Below, piece by piece: positions 55,947 to 64,000 of a DNA stretch of 64,000 nt. Below the pieces are notes generated by a model. It did no database searches and was not told the origin of the DNA. It saw only the letters and a list, made by a program, of their open reading frames with translations. The stretch comes from Isoetes taiwanensis. Lineage: Eukaryota > Streptophyta > Lycopodiopsida > Isoetales > Isoetaceae. The position numbers were made by a program, and so were the translations under genes. The number at the start of each line of letters is the position of its first letter. The stretch's first letter is position 1. Location: the NCBI GenBank assembly GCA_021234155.1, contig JAJEKV010000020.1:4014563-4078562 (forward strand), read 5' to 3'.

Positions 55947-55969
55947 GAGAATTGAGCGAAAGCAGATTT

Positions 55970-57228
55970 GAATGGCTTTTTTAATCCGGAGGAGGTCAAC
56001 ACTTGCGACTGCGGGAATTGTGAGGAGGTTAAGCTCTCTACTCTGAATATAACGAAGACGAAGATCGGGGAAAGCAAAATCAGCAACTCCATCCCGATTA
56101 TAGGCAAGAATAATAAAGCTAAAGGTTCACCTTCTTCTCTTTCCTATAAAAATGTCCTGATGAATGTTGTTTCCCCTGTTCAACCAACTAACTCAGGGAG
56201 TCAGAAGGTGAACAGTGTGGACTTTATTGATCTCTTTGGAATTTCTGATGCATCTGCTACTGACATGTTTTCTAAAAATGCTATTCTTGTTCATTTTCCG
56301 TGGAACTGCCCAACTCAGGGGGATATTAAGAATTGGATCACCAAAACCCAGCATATTCCGATTCTCTCCATCCTTAAGCTTGATAAGAACACATTCCAAA
56401 TAGTGTGCAGGGACGAGTTAGGTGTTGATCATATCCTTAGGAGAAAGCTGGACTTCATAAGCAACTGCCCATTTTACATAATGAGGTGGTCTGCTAATTT
56501 CTTTCCGGGTATGGTAGGAGAGATTCAAACCACCACTTGGGTTTCCTTTCCCAACCTACCTCCTGCCTTCTGGACTCGATCCCATTTACAGCCCTTTCGG
56601 AATCCCTGGGGGAGGTTATAGAAGTCAACATTCCTCAGACTAACTTCCCTTCAGTATGCATATCTAAGAAAATCAAGTCAGATTGGAAGAAGAAAATCAA
56701 AATAAGGGTCAAAGCCGAGGCGTTCTTGGATTTAAATATTAGCTACTCTAAATGGCCTGTTCAGGTGCCTACTGTCACCCCACAACAAATTAAGCAGAAA
56801 CAGGTATGGCAACCCAAAGCTACAACAAATATAGCCGAAGATGCGAGCAGGGTGATTGAGGACCCTGTCCACCAGGATGAACAGCACCATACCAACAAGA
56901 TTGTCCTGTCTGATATGGAAAAATATAATAATATTCAAAAGTTGAGATTCGGGATAACCTGGTGGTCCTAATTAAGAATGTCAATCTTTCGGTTAAGATT
57001 GATACTGGTGATTTCATTTTTACCTTACCCAAGAACTTTGAATCTTATCAGCAAGAGGATGAGCCAGACTCCCAGCAAAGAAGTGAAGATCTCCTGGCTA
57101 TGGAGGACAAAGGTTGGAATCTAGTTGAGAGGAAAAAAGGCAGAGGTAAAAAGAAGATATATTGTGGCCCGAGTAGATCAAGTCCTAGAAAGCAGACCAT
57201 TCAAGCAGGTATTACAGGTAATGGATAA
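55970..57228 (+). pseudogene. L1-type LINE ORF1 (DUF4283-like), broken
   Basis: This is the RNA-binding protein of plant L1 elements. The first open stretch (to 56621) has a CDCGNC cysteine group, a Ser/Asn/Lys-rich linker and VDFIDLFGIS. It then has a DUF4283-like fold with AILVHFPWNCPTQGDIKNWI, TFQIVCRDELGVDHILRR and TTTWVSFPNLPPAFW. A frameshift near 56575 continues in another frame through ALSESLGEVIEV and a basic region (KKIKSDWKKKIKIRVKAEAF). A second break near 56965 leads to WNLVERKKGRGKKKIYCG. The stop overlaps the ORF2 start in ATGGATAA (57221-57228). The N-terminus is cut off by 5' truncation. Confidence 0.75.
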
Positions 57229-60200
57229 GGATATTTGCTGTGTCACCTGGAACCTCCAGGGAATTAATAGTATCATTAAAAGGGATAGATTAAAGGTATG
57301 TCTCTCCTCCCTTAACCCTGATGTTCTGTTCCTTCAAGAGCATAAGATTCATGATCTGGATCATGAGACTATTATTAGTAGAACTTTCCCTCCCAATTAT
57401 AGTATTTGGTCGATTCCTGCTAACGATTCTTCTGCAGGAATAGCAATTGCCTGGAGGAACAATCTTAATATTTCTGACAATTTCATGATTAATGATAGAA
57501 ATGGCAGATGGCAGATTCTTCTTTGCACCATTCACAGAATTAAGCTTGCTCTGGTTAACATTTATGCTTACAATAATCCTGTAGAAAGGGTGGAGATATG
57601 GAAAAAGGTTAAAAGCAGTCTGGATAACCTTCAATTTGATGAATGCATATTAGGGGGAGATCTGAACATGGTAACTAACAGTTACATGAAGAACAAAAAT
57701 TTTAGACCTCTTGGGAGGCATGAAAAGGAAGCCTGGATGGATCTTACTCGGGGCCATAATTTAAATTTAGCAAGAACTAAACCTGATTCATACAGTTGGA
57801 CAGATAAAAGATTGGACCCCACCCTGTGCCTCCATGATAGGTTCTACCTATCAGAAAATCTCTGGAATGACAGCAGCAGGGTCAATAACTTGGAAGGATT
57901 TACTTTGTCAGACCACTACCCCCAACAAATGAGAATCAAGGCTTGCAACTAAGTCAACAGAAAGAGGAAAACATACTTCAAGCTTAACACTAGTCTTCTC
58001 GAGCATGAGGAATTTATGGACAGATTACAGGAGATTTTAGCTACAATTCCAAAACCAACTGGAAAATCGGGTTGGATGCATTGGTGGGTTATGGCAGCCA
58101 AAGCGATCAAGAAGTGGCTCAAAGAGTGGGGTAAAGCAGTCCATTATAGTAAGCTCGCATTCCTCCAAAATCTGAGAGATAAGCTTCCCACTGCCTCTGA
58201 TGATGAGAAATGTTAGTCCTGTGCCTCCTGGTTCAGGACTATTCATGCATACGACGGACCAGGTCAAGCTCAAGGATCCACAGACAGGCATGGGTCAGCC
58301 ATCAAAGGCTCAGCAGAAGACCAAGCAGCAGACCACGCAGTCAAAGCCTGCGTCCGTCAACAAGAGGCACCGCTCAGACAAGTGATGGCGCGTCACCGCC
58401 CGCGTCAGCGTCAGCGTGATTCTAGGCACTTCAAGAGGCACCGCCAACATTCCTGCAAATCAGGCCTCCTTCCAGGAGTCGGCACCGAGATCAGTCAGGG
58501 TGTCTATATTGGGCCAAAGGCCATTGTACTATATATATGAGTAGAGCTAGCACATGAGTTTTTAGATGAGTTTTGAGTCTTGTCTCTCTTCAGTCTTCTC
58601 TCGATTGCGAGAGTTCATGTATGTTCATCATTGATATCAAGGAAGCTTATCATTTTCCTCTCACTGTTCTCTCTTGTTCTGTTTTCTTCTTGTTCTTTTC
58701 TTGCAAATCCCGCGTGACATAGTCCCCCGGATTCTCCTGTTAGATCCAAGGGTCCTCACAGAGGGCTGTCTTGCAGGAGTTCCCGAACCCAGACCCCAAA
58801 CAAGAAAGAGGACATTAAAGCAAATATTGAAAAGGAAGAAATTAGAATAGCTGAAGGATGGAGACTCAAAGCCAAGATTAGGGAGATCAAAGATGATGAA
58901 AGAAGCAGCAAGCTAAGGGCAGACTGAAAAAGAATCATATTTTCAAAATAAGGGTAGGAGATGAAGATATCTTGGAGGAGGACCAGATTAAGCTAGCTGT
59001 TGCTGCCCACTTCACTAACATTATGGGCACTAATCAGGATTGTCCCCGGGATACCATGAACGGCTTCATCAATCTCCAAGCAAAGGTTAGTATTGAGGAC
59101 AACTTAAGTATTGAAAAACCTTTTTCCAAGGAGGAACTCTTTAAGATAGCATTGGAAATGGAAAAAGGTAAAAGCCCAGGACCTGACGGGCTTCCAGTCG
59201 AATTTTTCATCAAAGCATGGCCTGCCCTTGGAGAGTGCTTAACCCACTTGGCTAACGAGTTCAGGGATATCAAATGTTTGGATGCGAGAACCTGATCACG
59301 CTTATCCCTAAGACTGATATGCATGTTACCCTTTCGGATTACAGGCCTATTTTGCTAACTAATGTTGTATATAAGATTATTTCAGGGACCATTGCTAGAA
59401 GACTTAAGATTGTGCTAGAGAAAATTATTAGCACATCCCAGGCTGCTTATCTGAAAGATAGATTCATTCTTGACAATGTGGTGATGGCAGTGTTAGGCCT
59501 AAATTGGGCTAAAGACTCCAATCAAGATATAGCCCTCATTAAGCTTGATATAACCAAGGCCTTTGATACAGTTAGTTGGAATTTCCTTTTCAATTGTTGC
59601 AGTGCTCTTGGCTTTTCGGATGAGGTAATTCTTCTTTTTAAAGCTATTCTCTCAAATTCCAGATCTTCAGTTATAATTAATGGTGAGTTGTGGCCCTTTC
59701 TTCCCTCTGCAAAGAGGTGTCAAGCAAGGCTGCCCACTAGCCCCATTCCTCTTTCTTATTATTATGGAGGCACTTCATAGCAAGCTAGAAGAAGCCAAAA
59801 GAACTAACTTGATCCAAGGTCTCACCCTCCCCGAAAATGGGGTAATGGATCAAATATTGAATGGACATTTTGCAGATGATACATTTCTTCTAGTCTCGAT
59901 GTACAGCAGATCCCTATCCAACACTCAAACCATTTTGGAGGATTTTGGTGTAGCCTCGGGATGTAAAATCAATCTAACTAAATCCAAGGTTGTGGCCAGA
60001 GATCAGGTAAAAGGAGAGCAAACAGCTGCTCTCATGGGCTGTAAGTATATTCTTCCTACTAGCTCGTCCAAAATTTTAGGAATCCCCTTAGCTCTTAAAG
60101 GGAGCCCCTCTGACATCTGGACGGACATTATAGAAAAATTCCAGAAAAAGGTGGACAATTTAAACTCTAAATATATATCCAAACAAGGCAGGGCCATTAT

Positions 60201-61400
60201 TGCTAACTTTGTCATCTCCTCATCTCATGTTTATCAGTCCTCTGTTATCTTAGCCCCGAAGAAAGTTTCTTCCAAGCTCTGCGGCCAGAACAAGAGATGT
60301 TGGACCCCGGTAGCCATGGAGGAGTGCTGTAAAAGCAAAAGCATGGGAGGGCTGGGAGTTATCAACATTGAGAAACAGGGGATTGCCCTTGCAGCCAAAT
60401 ACTTTTATAAGGCAGCCTACAACAGTGTCAACCATCTGATCTCGATAATTATCAGACACTATTTAAGAAAATGTCTCTCTTATGGATGGAGGAAACTTAA
60501 TATTAATCTGCCTCACTCTATTTACTTTCCCTTCTCGGTTCCCAATTCCATCCCTGGTCTTATTAAGAAGTGGATTAGAGCCTAGAATATGGTGAAAGGC
60601 TTGTTCATATGGAAGGAGGGGCTTTCTATGGATCAATCAATATTCTGGAATCCGGCCCTCCATACTAATGACTCATCTCTTTGTTTAGCCTGCCACTTTC
60701 CGGAACAGGCTAAGCTATGGAGCAGTAAGGGGATTCACCATATTAGGGATTTGTTTAATGACCATGGAATCATTCCCTTCAGGAACTCGGTGTTGGCTGA
60801 TGAAGGTGAAAACACAGAGATGCTCTATAATAATATATGCATGATGCTAATCCATGGAAGGTGGTCAGAAGACAATCTCAATTGGAACCATAACGGGTCT
60901 GCTGGCTTTACTGTTAAAGCAGCTTACAAATATTTAATGAGGAACCAGAAGATTTCCTTGCATAGCAAATGGCAGATCGGGGAAGAAAAGTGCATCAGAA
61001 ACCTGAAATTTATGTGGTCCAACCCCATCCCTCCCAAAGTGAAATCCTTTATGTGGCAGCTTTGGCACAAGGCTCTGGCCACTAATTACAAGAGGCACAA
61101 GCTCCACATGGCTGATTCTGATGCATGTCCTAGATGTCTGAGCCACAGGGAGGATGAGGAGCACCTATTTCGATCATGTACCTGGTCTGAATGGGTTCTC
61201 GAGCTTGCATCCACTTTGTTTGATTATGATCTTCATGCCCTCGACTCGCTGGATTTCTTTTCGCCAATTAATCCCAATGACTATCCTTTTGTGGAGAATG
61301 TGGAAGGGCAGGAACAACTTCATATTTAACTGTGATATCACTCACCCGGAAGCTGTCATCAAGCAAATTGAATATGATATCAAATGGATTATTGCTGTTG
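57221..61400 (+). pseudogene. L1-type LINE ORF2: endonuclease, RT and zf-RVT (broken)
   Basis: From ATG 57221 (MDKDICCVTWNLQGINS) it holds an apurinic-type endonuclease with FLQEHKI, ILGGDLNMV and TLSDHYP. The RT has GPDGLPVEFFIKAW, ITLIPKTD, DYRPILLTNVVYK, LDITKAFDTVSW (motif A, about 59545), RGVKQGCPLAPFLF (motif B, about 59713), FADDTFLLVS (motif C, about 59868) and INLTKSKVV. A zf-RVT domain (FTVKAAYKYL, FMWQLWHKAL, CPRCLSHREDEEHLFRSC) lies near 60910-61180. Breaks are a stop at 57950, the LTR insertion at 58211-58802, a stop near 58927, frameshifts near 59290, 59720 and 61310, and a stop near 60583. The frame resumes correctly when the LTR and one target copy are removed. Confidence 0.88.
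58211..58802 (+). repeat. Solo LTR (592 bp) nested in the LINE
   Basis: It starts TGTTAG and ends CAAACA (TGTT/AACA termini) and is flanked by a perfect 5-bp target duplication AGAAA (58206-58210 and 58803-58807). It includes a TATATATA box near 58532 and pyrimidine-rich R/U5-like sequence after it. No internal region is present, so it is a solo LTR left by recombination. Orientation is taken as plus from the TATA position. Family uncertain; the size and structure would suit Ty1/copia. Confidence 0.88.
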
Positions 61401-61971
61401 GTTAATGCCTATCATATTCCTCATAACTCTCTTGGTAGTTTTTCAGGTATTTTTTTTATGCTGGTACGTAAGCTCAAGTGGAAGAAAATTGATCCGGTCG
61501 TCAATCAGCAATGGATCAAAGTATTTGGACCTCCGGATCTGTTCAGTCATGAGGAGCCGTGTTTTTGCAACTGCTGCTGCGACCAAAACCCGGATGCAAG
61601 AAGAGGACAACTATGCGAAGAATAGAATAGAATCGAATAGAAGCTAAAGACAGTAAAGGGCGATTCAACATGGCAAAGGCAGGAACATGTTTATGTGTAT
61701 TTTGCACCCTTACCGTCATGGTCAGGGGCAGAGGCAGAAAGTCCAGCAACTTTAACCTCAGATTACACTTCTAGGCTGGCGAAGGAGTTACATCAAACAT
61801 TGTCCCTTATATCACAACTGGATTTCACGTTATTATCCCTTCCTTTTTATCTACAATTTTAGGGCTATACTTCCCTGTAAAAAGTACTTTTTGTTAACTT
61901 ATAACTTATAATTAATATAAATATACGCTTTCAATAAAAAAAAAAAAGGAGAATTGAGCGAAAGTAGATTT

Positions 61972-62345
61972 CCACAATAGACTCTGCAAGAGGAAATGGC
62001 AAAACGGTGAAGGGAACGAAGGAATTGGCAGGTGTTGGTGGAAAGGGGTGCCACCGAGAAAAGGCATCCATAGTTCTAAAAGCACATATATAATTTCAAT
62101 TTTACTCTTATTGGTCTAAACCGAAATCAATTAATCACATTTTCCAGTTCCGTAAAGCCATCAATAAATATTTGGAATACTTAGATACTGTGTCGGCGAG
62201 GCTTATAGAGTGCAAAGATGACTTTATAAGACAATTCAACGACCTCTTTTATTTCTGTGGGGTTTATATCATGTGCATAACAATGCTGGAGATCGTATTG
62301 ATTTCTTGCTTTGGCGATCAAAGAGCCTCTCCACAATGTTTGCTA
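61972..62345. other. No recognisable gene
   Basis: AT-rich flank downstream of the LINE. A 63-codon frame at 62172-62363 has no recognised similarity. Confidence 0.5.
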
Positions 62346-62349
62346 TTCA

Positions 62350-62605
62350 TATACCCACGCTAGCAGTCATATACATGGCACTGAATTAAATCGGTGTTTC
62401 ATTCTTTTATGGTACTCATAAATGCCACGGAAAATTATCGTTATGGCATTGCAGAATTAACCGCACATTTTTCCTATATACCCACGCTAGCAGTCATATA
62501 TATGGCACTGAATTAAATCGGTGTTTCATTCTTTTATGGTACTCATAAATGCCACGGAAAATTATCGTTATGGCATTGCAAAATTAACCGCACATTTTTC
62601 CTTTA
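62350..62605. repeat. Tandem duplication, two 127-bp units
   Basis: ATACCCACGCTAGCAGTCAT begins units at 62351 and 62478. The units differ at only a few positions, so the duplication is recent. Confidence 0.9.
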
Positions 62606-62649
62606 GGGGTTTTTAATTGGGATTTGATATAATCTATCGATATGCTTAT

Positions 62650-62795
62650 TGGATTAATTTTCTTTGATTCCTATTCCAATGCATTTCCTTTTGGATTAGA
62701 TTCCTTTAATTCCAATTCTATGCAATTCACTTTGGATTAGATTCCTTTTATTCCAATTCTATGCAATTCCTTCGACTCCAATTCTAATGCAATAT
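62650..62795. repeat. 41-bp tandem repeat, about three units
   Basis: TTGGATTA(G/A)(A/T)TT...CCAATTCTATGCAATTC units start near 62650, 62691 and 62732, the first being most diverged. Confidence 0.75.
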
Positions 62796-62799
62796 TTTA

Positions 62800-64000
62800 A
62801 TATTTCCATGTAACGTGAATCAATGTTACGACGTGATGGAAGATCTTGTTGCAGACTGCCTTTGCGCCCTGCTTTCCATGAGACACTAATATAGCTCTAT
62901 TTTTAATTTACATTTGGTATGTTGCGGTTTTTGAATCGCGAGATGCTGAGGCTTTGGAATCTTGACCATTTCTGAATGATTTGATTCAAGCATTGCCTTG
63001 TTCCTGAAGTATAATAAGGCACTAAACCGGAGAAGATTATCTCAGATTCAACCGGCCCTAAAGTGAAATCCACTAGCCTGGCCGTTTTCGCATATGTAAT
63101 CAATTGAGCTTTTGAGATTCCATATATGCTAATTTATAAACAATAAACTTACAAACCTGTTTGCTGTCCCCAATCAAGAGAGTAGTCAAAAGTTAAAAAG
63201 GATAGCCATTCTTAAGACGATGCTTTCAATTATACCATGCGGCCATACAATGACCATATATATAGAATTCAAACAGTGAAAGGATAAACCAATGATGTTG
63301 CCATTGTTGCCCTTAGATTCTACAATTAGCAAGGCTAAGGGGGACTGGGGCATGTCAAAGCAAAGTTCTCCTGCTCAGCTGATTAATTCTGCCATCAAGT
63401 ATGAAGAATGCGCATCATGATTCCTAAAGATCACAAAAACAGTCGTGTAAGCAAATTGCACTTCCCAAATGCCAAAGTATTCCTCCTGCATTTGCATGTA
63501 TTGTTCCTTAAAACTTCTAGAAAAAAATTTCTCTATCTTGTTTTGGATTCCAGATCGTGGTTTCAATTATTTTCTTTCGTGCTTTCAATTGTTTTGGGTT
63601 CCAGATCGTGCTTTCGTGTTCTTCTTTGCATTACTTATTTGCCTTTTGCTGAAATAGCTGCCCCATGAACTGCCTTCTTGACATTTGTACAGTTTCCTAG
63701 ATAATCATCAGTTGAAAAAGCCCATTTACTCTCCTTCGCTCTATCATGTCCACAAAAACTATCGTCGGAATTAACTGCCAAGTAAAGTTTTCCATTTCTT
63801 CCAATATGCTTCAGCATCTTTGTCAAAGTCTGGATGAATTGGGACTAATGTTGCCTACAATGTAGTCCATGTACATCTTGCTTAAGTGGGTTCAAAAACT
63901 TGCCTTGCATTGCCCCAAGAATGTGAATCACATAAACTATCTATCTATGTCTAGAATGTGCATACTTTCCATTGCTAACTTCCTTCTCTGCTACTTTTCC
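62800..64000. other. No recognisable gene; possible exon near 63.8 kb
   Basis: Minus-strand frames at 62903-63103 and 63635-63826 are open but unrecognised. The latter overlaps another short frame reading IHPDFDKDAEAYWKKWKTLL, and either could be an exon of a gene running off the window. A 53-bp duplicated phrase (GG(A/G)TTCCAGATCGTG) occurs near 63546 and 63599. Confidence 0.3.

Larger units (their letters stand above)
55970..61948 (+). mobile_element. Plant L1-type LINE with 23-bp target-site duplication
   Basis: The ends are defined by a direct repeat starting GAGAATTGAGCGAAAG at 55947-55969 and 61949-61971 (22 of 23 identical). A poly-A tail (about 61936-61947) precedes the 3' copy. Inside lie ORF1 and ORF2 in the L1 order. 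The 5' boundary falls inside or at the very start of ORF1, whose frame has no ATG, so the copy is slightly 5'-truncated. A 592-bp solo LTR interrupts ORF2. The well-preserved duplication suggests a moderately recent insertion, though both ORFs are broken. Confidence 0.9.

Overview
This looks like nuclear DNA of a land plant with a large, repeat-rich genome. Three things point there: a GT-AG-spliced gene for the plant SAGA deubiquitinase-module protein SGF11, a four-exon cytochrome P450 of the CYP72-clan type, and a eukaryotic tRNA-Pro(CGG). The sequence is AT-rich, contains many LINEs of two lineages, and carries transposable elements rarely seen in flowering plants. A seed-free plant such as a fern, lycophyte or moss is plausible, but the window alone does not settle it. 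Only about 4 kb (26.0-29.9 kb) is a convincing host-gene island. Nearly everything else recognisable is mobile DNA in different states of decay.

Layout. 0-1.7 kb: remnant of an LTR retrotransposon ending in a candidate 733-bp LTR. 1.9-2.5 kb: unidentified gene fragment. 3.7-5.3 kb: simple repeats and LINE 3' ends. 5.6-12.4 kb: a segment present twice, whose first copy is split by a 4-kb minus-strand LINE (6.2-10.2 kb). 14.08-21.16 kb: a 7.1-kb DNA transposon with inverted terminal repeats, ATTA flanks, a minus-strand DDE-type transposase gene and a plus-strand companion gene. 22.5-23.3 kb: possible small spliced gene. 26.04-26.97 kb: SGF11 (+). 27.55-29.65 kb: P450 (-), convergent with SGF11. 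29.84-29.91 kb: tRNA-Pro (-). 31.2-36.4 kb: three 5'-truncated or deleted LINE copies around a decayed Myb/SANT-like gene. 36.79-45.77 kb: a 9-kb retroelement with 2.4-kb direct terminal repeats and a reverse transcriptase carrying GIPMG and YMDDL motifs (Penelope-like is my best guess). 48.8-54.4 kb: tandem repeats and two long fold-back structures. 55.95-61.97 kb: a plant L1-type LINE with an identifiable target-site duplication, interrupted by a 592-bp solo LTR. 62.3-62.8 kb: tandem duplications.

The two most interesting objects are the 7.1-kb DNA transposon and the 9-kb retroelement. The transposase belongs to a widespread but poorly named family with DFAENY, WSDGC-QFK and HDGAG motifs. 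The retroelement carries a three-exon accessory gene inside each terminal repeat. Its two repeat copies differ mostly at CAG/CTG trinucleotides, which suggests long-read base-calling error at methylated CHG sites. Some apparent frameshifts in this window may therefore be technical. A third pattern is shared by several LINE 3' ends: a short AGACC/GGTCT hairpin followed by a microsatellite tail that differs from copy to copy.
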